NCBI RefSeq assembly: GCF_016924835.1
Contig: NZ_CP070480.1
Location: 124,001 to 188,000 of the forward strand
From: Rothia sp. ZJ932
GTDB taxonomy: Bacteria; Actinomycetota; Actinomycetes; Actinomycetales; Micrococcaceae
DNA: 64,000 bases
Direction of reading: 5' to 3'
The translations under genes were made by a program, and so were the position numbers. Of the stretch, positions 26,594-36,689 are shown one piece after another. The number at the start of each line of letters is the position of its first letter. The stretch's first letter is position 1. The notes beneath the pieces were generated by a model. That model did not search any database. It was given only the letters and a program-made list of their open reading frames with translations, and was not told where the DNA came from.

Positions 26594-26928
26594 ATATGAC
26601 TATAGTTGTCTGGATCTGCGGCATTATTCTAACCTTTGCCACCGTGGGCGCTCTCTACCGCTTGTGGAAAGGGCCGACCCTGCTTGACCGCGTAGTGGCG
26701 TCAGACGTCATTCTTACCATTATTGGTGCGACCGTGTGCATCAACATGGTCTACGACAAAAGGTACGATCTGTTGCCCATGCTGGCGGTTGTTTCAACCA
26801 TTGGTTTTATTGGTTCGGTGACGGTGGCTCGCTTCGCATCGAATGCGCCGGTGAGTTCTGAACTTGATACCTACTCAGCCGAAGAACTCAGCGATGACCT
26901 GGCTACGGGTACACGGGAGGACGCTTAA
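26590..26928 (+). CDS. mrpF: Mrp antiporter subunit F
   Basis: A 112-aa three-helix subunit. The family signature RLWKGPTLLDRVVASDVI in the first loop and the FIGSVTVARF third helix are clear. The acidic C-terminal tail is longer than usual. It starts inside mrpE's end and directly abuts mrpG. Confidence 0.92.
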   Translation: MNMTIVVWICGIILTFATVGALYRLWKGPTLLDRVVASDVILTIIGATVCINMVYDKRYDLLPMLAVVSTIGFIGSVTVARFASNAPVSSELDTYSAEELSDDLATGTREDA

Positions 26929-27267
26929 ATGCTGATTGATATTCTTGTTTCGCTCTGCCTGATTACTGGCTCGCTGATGTCGCTGGCAGCTGCTGCCGGT
27001 CTGGTGAGGTTCCCCGATTTGCTGACCCGTTTGCATTCTGGTTCTAAGCCGCAGGTGTTTGGTTTGCTCATGATGGTGGTGGGTATCGGGCTGTACGCTC
27101 GAGATTTGAAACTGTTGCCGCTGCTCATTGTAATTTTCATGTTGCAGCTGCTGACTATCCCCATTTCAACGCACATGATGGCGCGCTCAGGCTACCGCAA
27201 CAAGCACTTCCACAAGGAAGACCTGCTGCGGGATGATCTTCGCGCCCGCGTGGAGGCAGAGGAGTAA
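26929..27267 (+). CDS. mrpG: Mrp antiporter subunit G
   Basis: A 112-aa three-helix subunit, last gene of the Mrp operon. The typical AAGLVRFPDLLTRLHSGSKPQ loop is present at residues 25-45. It begins immediately after the mrpF stop and is followed by a near-perfect terminator hairpin. Together the six genes should export Na+ in exchange for protons at the cell membrane, giving salt and alkaline tolerance. Confidence 0.92.
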   Translation: MLIDILVSLCLITGSLMSLAAAAGLVRFPDLLTRLHSGSKPQVFGLLMMVVGIGLYARDLKLLPLLIVIFMLQLLTIPISTHMMARSGYRNKHFHKEDLLRDDLRARVEAEE

Positions 27268-27283
27268 AACCCCCTAACGTCGA

Positions 27284-27334
27284 GAGGACACTGGTGCGTC
27301 ATTTTTAGACCAAAAATGACGCACCAGTGTCCTC
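27284..27334. terminator. Bidirectional terminator between mrp operon and peptide transporter
   Basis: A perfect 23-bp inverted repeat (27284-27306 / 27312-27334) with a 5-nt loop. One of the strongest hairpins of the window; its inner ends are T5 and A5. Confidence 0.9.
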
Positions 27335-27355
27335 TTGCGGTGGAGCGCTGGGGTG

Positions 27356-28843
27356 TTAGCGGATTCCTGCCATCCTCTTCACAATCCACTTGTTCATTGC
27401 CCACAGGGCAAGACCAATAGCGACAGTGATGATGCCCAAGGTGGTGAAGTAAGGTACTTCAGTTTCGAGGGAGTAGAAACGAGCCAACCAACCGGCAAGG
27501 ACGGTACCCAGTGCAACAGAGGTGAAGTAAAGTGCCACCATTGCTACACGGTGATTCTCGGGTGCCAGCTTGGTCGCCAGTGAGGTACCCACCGGTGAGA
27601 TAGAAAGCTCACCCATGGTGCAAATGAATAGAATCAGCACAATCCACATAAAGTTCACGTTGGTGTTGCCCGCCTGGGTCAAGAAAATCAAGAAAGCAAT
27701 GCCAATAAGAATCAGCGCGATGGCGAACTTAACCGGCGTCGCAGGCTGCTTGTCGCCCATCTTCGTCCACATTGCGGTGAAGATAGCACCGAAGATGATG
27801 ATGAAGACCGGGTTGATGGAGTTCATGAACTCGGGGGTCAGCTGCAGACCGAAGATGTTCCAGTTAATGCGTGATTCTGAGTAGATCGCCAATACGGTGA
27901 ACTGCTGCTGAAAGAGCGCCCAGAAAGCCACGTTACCGATGAACATGGGAATGAAAGAGACCACGCGGGAGTGTTCTTCAGCGGTGGTGAGTTTAGAGGT
28001 GAGCAGGGTGTAGAAGAGAATCGCTGCGCAGATAGCAATGATGCTCATGACCCAGGTCGCTAGGTTCAGCGGGTTGATGATGCCGGTGAAGACCAAGAGC
28101 AGAATGACCGCCAGTATGACAACAGTACCGATGCCGTAGACCTTCTTCTCTCGTGCGTTGAGCGGCTGTGAGAGCTGGTGGACGCTGGCGGGCAGGTTTT
28201 TGCGGGTTAGTGCGTACTGAATCAGACCGACTGCCATACCTACAGCTGCCATACCGAAAGCGATGTGGAAGCCGTAGTTTTCACGCAGAATACCTGTGAG
28301 CATGGGGCCAAAGAGCGCACCGATGTTCACGCCGATGTAGAAGATGGTGAAGCCACCGTCTCGGCGGGGGTCGGTCTTGTCGTAGAGCGAACCGACGAGT
28401 ACGGATGCGTTGGTTTTCAGACCGCCTGAGCCAATAGCTACCAGCACCAGACCTGCGATAACGCCAGCAGCGCCGGGCAGAATGGCAAGTGCAATGTGAC
28501 CTGCCATGATGGCGATTGCTGAGTAGAAGAGAGTGCGTTCGGGGCCGAGGACACGGTCGCCCAAGATACCGCCGACCACAGCCATGAGGTAAACCATGCC
28601 GCCGTAGGCACCCATAACGCCCGCTGCTGAGGTTTCGCTGAGCAGTGCTAGACCGCCGCGCTCTGCCTCCCAGTAGAGGTAGTAGAGCATGATGACTTGC
28701 ATGCCGTAGAACGAGAAACGTTCCCACAGCTCTACCGAGAAAAGGTTAGCCAGGCTACGGGGGTGACCGAAGAACCCCGTGCTCTGCGTCGTCTGGGGTG
28801 TGTTAGGCGGGGTTGCCTGCACACCTTCAGAGAGTGATGCCAT
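27356..28843 (-). CDS. Proton-dependent oligopeptide transporter (POT family)
   Basis: A 495-aa, 14-helix peptide:H+ symporter. The POT signatures are present: ELWERFSFYGMQVIMLYYL (the ExxER motif of helix 1), GSGGLKTNASVLVGSLYD, and RRDGGFTIFYIGVNIGA. It resembles DtpT of lactic acid bacteria. ATG 28843 is chosen because GGGAG lies just before it; the frame stays open five codons further without a better site. Confidence 0.92.
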   Translation of the reverse strand: MASLSEGVQATPPNTPQTTQSTGFFGHPRSLANLFSVELWERFSFYGMQVIMLYYLYWEAERGGLALLSETSAAGVMGAYGGMVYLMAVVGGILGDRVLGPERTLFYSAIAIMAGHIALAILPGAAGVIAGLVLVAIGSGGLKTNASVLVGSLYDKTDPRRDGGFTIFYIGVNIGALFGPMLTGILRENYGFHIAFGMAAVGMAVGLIQYALTRKNLPASVHQLSQPLNAREKKVYGIGTVVILAVILLLVFTGIINPLNLATWVMSIIAICAAILFYTLLTSKLTTAEEHSRVVSFIPMFIGNVAFWALFQQQFTVLAIYSESRINWNIFGLQLTPEFMNSINPVFIIIFGAIFTAMWTKMGDKQPATPVKFAIALILIGIAFLIFLTQAGNTNVNFMWIVLILFICTMGELSISPVGTSLATKLAPENHRVAMVALYFTSVALGTVLAGWLARFYSLETEVPYFTTLGIITVAIGLALWAMNKWIVKRMAGIR

Positions 28844-29186
28844 GTGTATCTCCCACAAAATGGTGACGCGTCCTGAAAACGCTGTAAAACTCAGGACGAG
28901 TAGTTTATTTTTCGTGGTTGAGTCTACTCTTCTTTGGGTAGGTGGGTGACATTTGGTTACAGGGTGTTAAACGGCAAGGTACACGGTTTTTCTAAAAACC
29001 TGCGTCAAAAGGGTGAGGCTCAGGGCATGGCTGCGAATAAAACATGTATGTGTGATTCAAATAACCCCAATGCTAAGAAAAACGGAGCTTTGTTAAGCAC
29101 TCAGAGCGCAAAGTTACCCATGTTCCAGACGAAAACCTGTTAACTCTGCGCTCTGAGGAGAGCGAACCGCGAGAGGTTAGAGAGAT
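28844..29186. other. Spacer between the peptide transporter and pgm
   Basis: This should contain the promoter of the peptide transporter (minus strand). A short open frame on the plus strand ending at 29143 is not convincing. A dyad CTCAGAGCGCA/TGCGCTCTGAG lies at 29100-29157, next to the 3' end of pgm, and is probably its terminator, although no clear T run follows. Confidence 0.5.
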
Positions 29187-30824
29187 TTAAGCGATGACGC
29201 TATCTACCAGTTTCTTCGCTTCAGCCTGCACCTGCGCCAGATGGTCAGCGCCTTTGAAGGATTCGGCATAAATCTTGTAGACGTCCTCAGTACCTGATGG
29301 ACGCGCCGCAAACCAGGCGTTCTCGGTGGTTACCTTGAGACCGCCGATGGACGCGCCGTTGCCCGGTGCCTCGGTCAGCTTTGCGGTGATTGCTTCACCG
29401 GCAAGTTCAGACGCGGTCACATCAGCGGGGGAGAGCGCACCGAGCTTTGCTTTCTGCTCGCGGGTGGCGGCGGCGTCCACCCGCGCGTAAGCGGGCTCGC
29501 CGAAGGAACGAGTGAGTTCAGCGTAGCGCTGTGAGGGGGTCTTGCCGGTAACAGCGGTAATTTCTGCCGCCAGCAGAGCCAGAATGATGCCGTCCTTATC
29601 GGTTGTCCAGACCTTGCCGTTACGCATGAGGAAGGACGCGCCCGCTGACTCTTCACCGCCGAAACCGATGGCTCCGGTGCTCAAGCCATCGACGAAGTAC
29701 TTGAAGCCCACGGGAACCTCAACGAGCGTGCGTCCCAGCGACTCGGCAACGCGGTCAATAATCGAAGAAGAAACCAGGGTCTTGCCAATGCCAGCATCTG
29801 CCGCCCAGCCGGTGCGGTTGCGGTAGAGATAGTCGATAGCAACAGCCAGGTAGTGGTTGGGATTCATTAGTCCGGCGTCGGGGGTGACGATGCCGTGACG
29901 GTCTGAGTCGGCGTCATTACCGGTAGCGATATCGTACTTTTCTTTGTTCTCAATCAAGGACGCCATAGCGCTGGGTGAGGAGCAATCCATGCGGATTTTT
30001 TCGTCCCAGTCCAGGGTCATAAATGCCCACTGCGGATCAACCTGCGGGTTCACCACGGTCATATTGAGCTTGTACTGCTGCGCGATGCGCTGCCAGTAGG
30101 CAACGGATGCGCTACCCATGGGGTCAGCGCCAATTTTCAGACCTGAGGCTGCGATGGCGTCCATATCAATGACGTCACCCAGCTCATCAACATAAGCACC
30201 CAGGTAGTCGTAGGTGCCGGTGGTCTCAGCAGCCTTCGCGTTCTCTAGGGAGAGGCGGGCGACGTCCTTGTTGTCGCCTTCAAGAAGCTCGTTGGCGCGG
30301 TTAGCGATCCAGCCGGTTGCATCGGAGTTAGCCGGGCCACCGTGAGGGGGGTTGTACTTGAAACCGCCGTCAGCGGGCGGGTTGTGGCTGGGGGTAATCA
30401 CAATGCCGTCGGCCTGTGCGGTGTTTGCCGGGTCAGCGTTGTGTACAATAATTGCGCGAGACAGCGCAGGGGTGGGTACAAAGCCACCATCAGCATCAAG
30501 TAGCACGGTCACACCGTTAGCTGCCAGCACCTCCAAGGCGGTATCTTGCGCGGGGCCTGACAGCGCGTGGGTATCCTTACCCATAAAGAGTGGGCCTGTA
30601 ATACCCTGCCCCTTACGGTACTCAGCGATCGCCTGCGAAATAGCGGCAATATGCGCGTCATTAAAGGAGCTCTTGAAAGAGCTACCGCGGTGACCCGACG
30701 TACCAAACGCTACACGCTGGGCGGGATCACTCAGATCAGGGATGAGGTCATAGTAGGCGCTGATCAGCGCGTCGATATCAACAAGATCTTCAGGGATGGC
30801 AACAGTGCCGGCACGATTAGACAT
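29187..30824 (-). CDS. pgm: Phosphoglucomutase, alpha-D-glucose-specific
   Basis: A 545-aa enzyme interconverting glucose-1-phosphate and glucose-6-phosphate, linking glycogen and cell-wall sugar supply to glycolysis. The active-site phosphoserine loop [14 protein letters not shown], the metal-binding DADSDRHG, the sugar-binding GGEESAG, and the phosphate-binding [13 protein letters not shown] are all present. GTSGHRGSS occurs near residue 43. ATG 30824 lies 6 nt after TACTCT (30831-30836 on the minus strand), so the mRNA may be leaderless. Confidence 0.94.
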   Translation of the reverse strand: MSNRAGTVAIPEDLVDIDALISAYYDLIPDLSDPAQRVAFGTSGHRGSSFKSSFNDAHIAAISQAIAEYRKGQGITGPLFMGKDTHALSGPAQDTALEVLAANGVTVLLDADGGFVPTPALSRAIIVHNADPANTAQADGIVITPSHNPPADGGFKYNPPHGGPANSDATGWIANRANELLEGDNKDVARLSLENAKAAETTGTYDYLGAYVDELGDVIDMDAIAASGLKIGADPMGSASVAYWQRIAQQYKLNMTVVNPQVDPQWAFMTLDWDEKIRMDCSSPSAMASLIENKEKYDIATGNDADSDRHGIVTPDAGLMNPNHYLAVAIDYLYRNRTGWAADAGIGKTLVSSSIIDRVAESLGRTLVEVPVGFKYFVDGLSTGAIGFGGEESAGASFLMRNGKVWTTDKDGIILALLAAEITAVTGKTPSQRYAELTRSFGEPAYARVDAAATREQKAKLGALSPADVTASELAGEAITAKLTEAPGNGASIGGLKVTTENAWFAARPSGTEDVYKIYAESFKGADHLAQVQAEAKKLVDSVIA

Positions 30825-31009
30825 ACTTCAAGAGTAACCCGCAACACTCCAGTAATCGGCTCGGTTAAGGATTTTCGCGAATAGTTACGCGGGAGTTTTC
30901 CCGAGCACTTGGCTGTAGGCTGAAAAATTCTGCCAATCTTGTAGCACCCGGTCGCTGGTTCTAAGCTGAAAGGTAAGACAAAGATTTTTTCTTGCGAAAG
31001 GTGAAAACC

Positions 31010-31339
31010 GTGAACGATGATATTCCCCAGGTCACCGTAGACCAGATTCCTGAAGGCGCAAAGATTCTGGACGTGCGCGAGGACTACGAATGGCAAGAAG
31101 GTCACATTGAAAACGCCCAGCACATTCCCCTGGGTGAAGTGCCCGAACGCTACGGAGAAGTGCCGCTGGACGAAGACGTGTACGTCATCTGCCGCGCCGG
31201 TGGACGCTCCCTGCGTGCCGCCGCCTACCTCAACCAGTACGGTTTCGACGCCATTAACGTTATCGGCGGTATGGGTGCATGGCAGGACGCCGAACTGCCT
31301 ATGGTCTCAGAAAACGGCGAAACCCCGCAGGTGCGCTAA
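31010..31339 (+). CDS. Rhodanese-like sulfurtransferase
   Basis: A 109-aa single-domain rhodanese. The active-site loop CRAGGRSLRAA carries the catalytic Cys, preceded by ILDVREDYEWQEGHIENAQHIPLGE. Such proteins move sulfane sulfur or detoxify cyanide; the partner is unknown here. GTG 31010 is preferred because GAAAGGTG is directly upstream; a longer frame begins at 30992 with no site. It is followed by a small gap and pabB, which appears to have its own promoter. Confidence 0.87.
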   Translation: MNDDIPQVTVDQIPEGAKILDVREDYEWQEGHIENAQHIPLGEVPERYGEVPLDEDVYVICRAGGRSLRAAAYLNQYGFDAINVIGGMGAWQDAELPMVSENGETPQVR

Positions 31340-31450
31340 AAATTTTCTAGGCTTGAAAGCCTTACCCCGTTGCTCTTTCATCTGGTTTTCAGTTGTTGGA
31401 GCAGCGGGGATTTTTATACCCGCTTGCCTCTCTACCGCTAGAATTCTTGG

Positions 31451-32839
31451 GTGACTACTGCGCCCCACACCTGCCCCGAATCGCTGACCGTTCGCCCCCT
31501 TATTACGAGTCTTTCTGTAGCTGAGATCTACCGGACTATCTCTGCTAACTCTGATTATTCTTTCTGGTTAGACTCTGCCCGAGAAGAATCACCCATGTCG
31601 CGTTTTTCTTACCTGGGGGTCGTACCGCAGGGCACCGAACCTCTCATCTGCACGGACGTGCGCACCACCGATTCTTTTGCCACTGACCTAGAAGCGGCTC
31701 TTGCCAACGCACCCCAACCTCACGACGTCCCATCAGAACTGACCGAAGCACTTTTGGGCGGTTACGTGGGGTACTTCGGGTACGAATACCGTGCCCTGAC
31801 TGAACCGGCGTCTTCTGTTCGCCACCGCGCGTCCACCCCTGATGCCCTCTGGATTCCTGCCATACGATATATCATCCATGTGCATGCCACCGAAGAAAAC
31901 TGGCTGATTGGTGATGAACAGTGGTGTGACGAGATGGAGCCGCACCTGGCAAGTACCGAAAACCGTGACTCGGCAGCAAGCCTCCTGACCGGCCTCACCT
32001 TCACCCCGCCCACCCGCGCTCGCTACACCGCAGCCGTGCAAGAATGCCAGCGTGAAATCTTTGAAGGCAATAGCTACGAAGTTTGCCTGACCGCGCAAAC
32101 TCGGGCACGCGCATCCGCGCCAGTGAGCAAAGAGAGTGCGCTTGCCACCTACCTGGCGCAACGCGACCACAACGCAGCCCCCTACGCTGCCTTTATGCAC
32201 TGCAAAGACTTCTTCATTTTGAGTTCATCGCCTGAGCGTTTTTTGAGTATCAGCACCGATAGGGTCTCTGAAACTAAACCCATCAAAGGAACCATCGCTC
32301 GTGCAACTGATTCGGTGGAGGACGCCGCCCGCGCCCACTGGCTCACCACCGACGCCAAAACCCGCGCTGAAAACCTCATGATTGTGGACTTGCTGCGCAA
32401 CGATCTTTCGAGGGTCAGCTACCCCGAAACGGTGCAGGTGCCGGTACTTATGGGCGTGGAATCTTATTCAACCGTACACCAGTTAGTCTCGACCGTGCGC
32501 TCTCGTCTGCGGGCAGATGTGAGTTCGGTGGGGGCGGTGCAAGCCTGTTTTCCCGGTGGGTCGATGACTGGTGCGCCCAAGCCTTCGACCATGGACATTA
32601 TCGACCGGCTTGAGGGACGCGCTCGCGGGATTTATTCTGGGGCGCTGGGGTTTTTCTCTGCTTCTGGGGCGGCGAACCTTTCGATTGTTATTCGCACCCT
32701 GGTGGTCTCTGCCTCCGGTGAAGTCAGCCTGAGCGCTGGGGGTGCAATCGTTGCGGACTCAGACCCCGACGCCGAATACGAAGAGATGCTGACCAAGCTG
32801 CGCGCAGCCCTGCCGCCGAGCGTGGGCGGGCTGGGGTAG
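31451..32839 (+). CDS. pabB: Aminodeoxychorismate synthase component I
   Basis: A 462-aa chorismate-utilising enzyme producing 4-amino-4-deoxychorismate for folate. An N-terminal anthranilate-synthase-I-like domain (GGYVGYFGYEYRAL) is followed by the chorismate-binding domain with GNSYEVCLTAQ, SSSPERFLS, KPIKGTIAR, HQLVSTVRSRL and PGGSMTGAPKPSTMDIID. The KPIKGT version favours PabB over TrpE. No pabA glutaminase is adjacent. GTG 31451 is 6 nt downstream of TAGAAT (31439-31444), which suggests a leaderless start. Confidence 0.87.
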   Translation: MTTAPHTCPESLTVRPLITSLSVAEIYRTISANSDYSFWLDSAREESPMSRFSYLGVVPQGTEPLICTDVRTTDSFATDLEAALANAPQPHDVPSELTEALLGGYVGYFGYEYRALTEPASSVRHRASTPDALWIPAIRYIIHVHATEENWLIGDEQWCDEMEPHLASTENRDSAASLLTGLTFTPPTRARYTAAVQECQREIFEGNSYEVCLTAQTRARASAPVSKESALATYLAQRDHNAAPYAAFMHCKDFFILSSSPERFLSISTDRVSETKPIKGTIARATDSVEDAARAHWLTTDAKTRAENLMIVDLLRNDLSRVSYPETVQVPVLMGVESYSTVHQLVSTVRSRLRADVSSVGAVQACFPGGSMTGAPKPSTMDIIDRLEGRARGIYSGALGFFSASGAANLSIVIRTLVVSASGEVSLSAGGAIVADSDPDAEYEEMLTKLRAALPPSVGGLG

Positions 32840-32864
32840 CGGGCGGAGTTCTCCCACTTGGGTG

Positions 32865-33503
32865 TTAATTCAAAATAATGCTTACATCTGCGTGTTCCAC
32901 CAGACGCGCATCGTGAGTGGCAACCACTGCTATGCCTCCCTTGGCGCAGTGTTGGTTGACGAAATCCCCGACGCGCCCCGCATTATCGTCATCCAAAGCG
33001 GCTGTTGGTTCGTCCAAGAGAACTAAGGGGGTATGACGTAGAGCCAAACGTATGAGACCGACCCTTTGCTGTTCACCACCACTTAGCTGAAAAACAGGTC
33101 TATCAAGATAATCGTAATCTAAGTTGAACCGCTCAAACGCTTCCTGGGCTTCCGCTTTGTGCTCCGCGACTTTGTAACCAGCAATATCTAGATTTTGCCG
33201 TACAGTCCATGAAGCAACTAGACCAGAGTTCTGGAAAGCAAAACTAACTTTGGTACGCAGAAAATCTCGTCGCGACTTTCCCTTTAGATGAGCGGGGTTT
33301 ATATTGTCGAATTTAATGTCACCAGCTGTTGGTTTTTCGAGCCCTCCCAAACACTGTAATAAAGTAGTTTTTCCAGAACCGCTGTGCCCACGTAAGGCGA
33401 TAAAGGAACCGGAGGGTGCTTCAAAACTGATGTTTTCCCATAAAGTTATAGCGGGGTAACTGAAACCGAGTTCTACGACTGATAAAGAGTTGCTTATAGT
33501 CAT
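32865..33503 (-). CDS. ABC transporter ATPase of the bacteriocin locus
   Basis: A 212-aa ATP-binding subunit: Walker A GHSGSGKTTLL, signature LSGGEQQRVGLI, Walker B LVLLDEPTAALD, and H-loop VVATHDARL. It belongs to the LolD/MacB-like group that pairs with FtsX-type membrane proteins. ATG 33503 is chosen for AGGAAGGA just upstream, 16 nt after the repaired stop of the membrane gene. It is the only intact gene of a lactococcin-972-like locus; its membrane partner is a pseudogene, so it probably has no function now. Confidence 0.85.
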   Translation of the reverse strand: MTISNSLSVVELGFSYPAITLWENISFEAPSGSFIALRGHSGSGKTTLLQCLGGLEKPTAGDIKFDNINPAHLKGKSRRDFLRTKVSFAFQNSGLVASWTVRQNLDIAGYKVAEHKAEAQEAFERFNLDYDYLDRPVFQLSGGEQQRVGLIRLALRHTPLVLLDEPTAALDDDNAGRVGDFVNQHCAKGGIAVVATHDARLVEHADVSIILN

Positions 33504-33519
33504 ATTTTCCTTCCTAAGC

Positions 33520-35535
33520 TCATGAAATTTCAAGGGCGAAGCGCGAAATGGTGTAGTTATATCTACGTAAGGTTGTAGTGACTACTAGGAAGAAAACACA
33601 CAACACGCCCAATGCGATCAGAACGGCGGGGAGAGGCTCCAGCGCAGACATAGCGACTGAAACTGCTACTGGTAGGGCAATAAGTAAAAGTATTTTATTC
33701 AGGAAACCCCGTGTATCTCAGTAAAATTAGCTCCCGACATAGTTTGCAAAAAGATTACTGCTCTATTACGGCTTACATAGATATACACTAATAAAATAGC
33801 ACCGATAATCAATGCGCCTGAAGCTACAGATGTACCGATAACGACAACGGCAAGAGCAGCTTTTCGGTCTGTTTGGGCTAATTAGGTGTATTGCGAAAGA
33901 CTCTCAAATCCAATAACCGCTAAGTCAAGATTATTCTCTGATACTGCTGCTTGATAAGCTGGGGCGCGATAGACCGTTTTTAAAGTCTCAACACTGCTTG
34001 GAGGTAAAACATTATTAGTGGAATCGACCACCACGAGGATGGGGTTCTTTATGTACATTTGAGTGTCAGTGCTGAAGTAGAGTAGCGGTATGATTCCCGT
34101 ATTAATATCCGATGCAACTTTTACTGAAATATCACTATTCTCAGGCTCCTCCGGGGTGTTCTGAAAAGATGCCCATGATTGAACGCTTGACCGTATTTGA
34201 TCTTCTGCGGAGGCATGCTCTGAGGGAATAAGTGCCACTACGGTGGAATCGGCAGATGCCATATCTGATATTTCTTCCACCGTCTGTTTATCAATCTCTG
34301 TAAAGGCAGAAAGATAATTAGGGCTGACGGCCATATTATGAGTAAGCACGCTGTCGCTTTGTTCGGTGTCAAAAAGAACATTTGGCTCAGCTAGAAAGCT
34401 GTCCCCAGTTCTTTGAAGCTCTGTGAACACATTGCCATAGACTTTTTGACACTGTCTGCTTGGCTACCCTGCAGAGCATAACCCAGTCAGGCTGAACAAG
34501 GTCAGGCTGGTTCAGACGTACCTCATCTGACTGGCGTTCCGCCTTGTAGTTCTGAATCTGTTTTAAGGTGTAAGAAGCTGTGGCAGAAGCCCCCAAGGCG
34601 GCTACGACTACGAGTAAAGCAGAGAGAAAACTAAGGATTGTTTCTGGGCATTTTCCTTTGATGAGCTCTCCCAGAGACTGTCGAGTCTCAAACAAAATCA
34701 CTGCAACACGACTAATAAGTAATAACACCGCGAGAACTATGAACTGTTGGAACGCAATAGCGCCAATGCTGAGTAGACGGTAACCAGCAGATACTAATAG
34801 GCTATAGCTCAAAATAAATCTTGTTGATGCTATGAAGGGTACAAATACGGGAACAGCAAGTATTAGCAACTCAAATAATTGCACTCGTGTTTTTGACTCA
34901 CCTGTGGAAACTCTTATAGCAACCACTGAGAGGCGGATGCTTTGCAACTGACAGAGGGCAAGCAACAACGCTAAAACCAAGCTAGCGATAGCTACACCCC
35001 AGCCACTTCCAATCACGAAGAATACCCACAGTAAGTATCCAGGGTGCGCAGAAACCTCTCGTGTCTCGACCCCCGCCTCTTTTAAAGAACTCGTAATACT
35101 GCGGGTTTCTGCTGAGGTGCCCTGCACCAGATAAGTGCCTGTCAACTGTGCTCGTTTGAGCGCAGAGGTGTCATACAAAGCAGCAGAGTATACTCCAGTA
35201 AAGGTGGGAAAAAATTGTGAATTGAGGTCACCTAAAGTCTTACTCGGATTCCCCTCGAAAAGGTAGTAATCAGTACTTCTAACATCATTATTAGATGATG
35301 GTGTTAATTTATAAACATTCAAGCCATTGTAATTAGCTACATCCTGTAGCGTTTTTATAAAGTGCTCAGTTTCAATGTTTGGCGAAATCTCAGAAACTGT
35401 AAAACCTGAGCTGAAATCTTCTGGTCCCCAACGGTCTTGGTCTACTAGAAACAAAAAGATTGCTCCTGTTAGTACGGTGCTCAATAGGCAAGAAATAACC
35501 CAAACTAAGGTAGAAGCTCTTTTTATATTATTCAT
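33520..35535 (-). pseudogene. Broken bacteriocin-associated integral membrane protein (DUF1430-like)
   Basis: When repaired this would be a protein of about 670 aa, the usual size of the permease/immunity proteins found with lactococcin-972 bacteriocins. The N-terminal half (35535 down to about 34450) has one signal-anchor helix, an extracellular domain and four helices. The frame is then lost around a T5 run at 34443-34447 (minus strand A5) and continues in another frame from VYGNVFTELQ to a TAA at 33882-33884, where Gln (CAA) is expected: in-frame sequence LAQTDRKAALAV and a new helix follow. A last frameshift near 33712-33720 is needed to reach the C-terminal helices that end at 33520. Three independent lesions make it a true pseudogene rather than a single error. 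Confidence 0.8.
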
Positions 35536-35559
35536 GACGAGAACGCCTTTAATAAATTA

Positions 35560-35595
35560 TTGTTGTAGCCCCAATAGCTACTGGGGCTACAACAA
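35560..35595 (-). terminator. Hairpin between bacteriocin gene and membrane gene
   Basis: A perfect 14-bp repeat (35560-35573 / 35582-35595), T-rich on the downstream side in minus-strand sense. It is probably a partial terminator that would keep the bacteriocin transcript more abundant than the transporter genes. Confidence 0.7.
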
Positions 35596-35615
35596 TTAGC
35601 AGTAGGTAATAGACA

Positions 35616-35921
35616 TCAACTCTTTAACGCCAGTATGCAATGTTCCCACCCCAAGTTGCTCGGATGGATGCATCTGACCAAACACCCCCAGGAACAGTCG
35701 GGCTTACACTGCATGAGCTTTGCGTTACATGCGGTACTTCCATGTGCGCGAGAAGGATGGTGGTATTTTGACCAAGTCTTCATTGTTAGGTAGGTGGTTC
35801 CGTAATCCCAAGTTCCACCACCTCCTGAAATGGTGGCCGCATTGGCTGCCGCCACCCCGCCGAGCAAGCTAACTCCAAGGGTGAGTGTGACTAGTGATTT
35901 CTTTGCAAACGATAGAGACAT
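35616..35921 (-). pseudogene. Lactococcin-972-like bacteriocin gene, C-terminus frameshifted
   Basis: The open frame encodes 101 aa: a Sec signal peptide ending in AANA, then GGGGTWDYG, the hallmark start of mature lactococcin-972 family peptides, and WSKYHHPSRAHGST. After that the frame gives an unrelated Cys-rich tail. Reading the +1 frame from about 35745 gives TVPGGVWSDASIRATWGGNIAYWR, ending at 35624, which matches the family's C-terminal pattern (PGxW...A...W.GN.AYW). So a 1-nt indel has broken the gene. CGGAGG precedes ATG 35921. It heads the operon with the hairpin, the membrane gene and the ATPase. Confidence 0.75.
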
Positions 35922-36142
35922 TATGGCCTCCGTAAGTAGTTCCTTTTACGATTTTGATAAATCGTAATTTGATTCTACCCCCTCTCTATAAATGCAATAA
36001 AGATCACAAATGAATATAAATTCAATTTTTGTGAATATTTCTGGATTTGTAAGCCTATATAGGTTTCATATGTTGCAGGTATCCGCCCCTCCTGCATGTT
36101 TTGATGGAACAATTGAAATTTTGTAATTTTTTGAAGGGAGAG
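35922..36142. other. AT-rich spacer upstream of the bacteriocin gene
   Basis: No gene. Very AT-rich compared with the flanking core genes, consistent with acquired DNA; it should hold the bacteriocin promoter. Confidence 0.5.
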
Positions 36143-36553
36143 CTATTTCTTAGCTACGTATAGGGCGCCCACGATCATCGGGATCTGCAGGGGTAGGCGC
36201 CGCGCTCGCTTAGCATCGGTATCAATCAGCCCCGGAATGTCGATACCCTCTCGCCACTGGTAAACATTTGCTGGGAAGACCGCGGCAAAGAGGGCTGCTG
36301 TGCCCAAGCCGGACGCGCGTCGTGCCCTGGGTGCGGTGAGTAAGCTCAGACCGAGGGCAAGTTCTGCAGCGCCTGATGCGTACACGACAGTTTCGGGGCT
36401 ACCTGGCACCCAAGGCGGAACAATCGAGGCGAAAGACGGCACGGAATCCTTTTTAAAATGCAGGACACCCATGAAAGTAAGCCCGGCTCCTAGCCCCAGG
36501 CGGGTGAGCTTCTGACCGGTGGTTTCGGTGGGGTCTTTTTCGAAAATAGTCAT
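36143..36553 (-). CDS. DoxX-like small membrane protein
   Basis: A 136-aa protein with four hydrophobic segments and the DoxX-like layout (TRLGLGAGLTFMGVLHF, YASGAAELALGLSLL, AALFAAVFPANVYQW). Family members act in thiol/redox stress or as quinol oxidase small subunits in archaea; function here is unknown. ATG 36553 lies 6 nt after TAGGGT (36560-36565, minus strand), so it is likely leaderless. Confidence 0.75.
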   Translation of the reverse strand: MTIFEKDPTETTGQKLTRLGLGAGLTFMGVLHFKKDSVPSFASIVPPWVPGSPETVVYASGAAELALGLSLLTAPRARRASGLGTAALFAAVFPANVYQWREGIDIPGLIDTDAKRARRLPLQIPMIVGALYVAKK

Positions 36554-36689
36554 GGTTCAACCCTACGCCCGCATTGATCTCTGTGTAGTTTATTTTCGTA
36601 CACCCTATTGCGTGTACGGCAAGGGCTTTCGGTGTACCTGGCGCCGAGAGTGAGGGGGCGCTGTCTGCGCGCGTCCGCCTTGCCATCGC

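Noticed and set aside
28934-29143. A 69-aa plus-strand frame before pgm
   Set aside because: The start has no good site and the end falls inside the hairpin next to pgm; composition is not protein-like.
35616-35760. A novel Cys-rich antimicrobial peptide encoded by the current frame of the bacteriocin gene
   Set aside because: The neighbouring frame restores the family's own C-terminus, so the Cys-rich tail is more simply a frameshift product.
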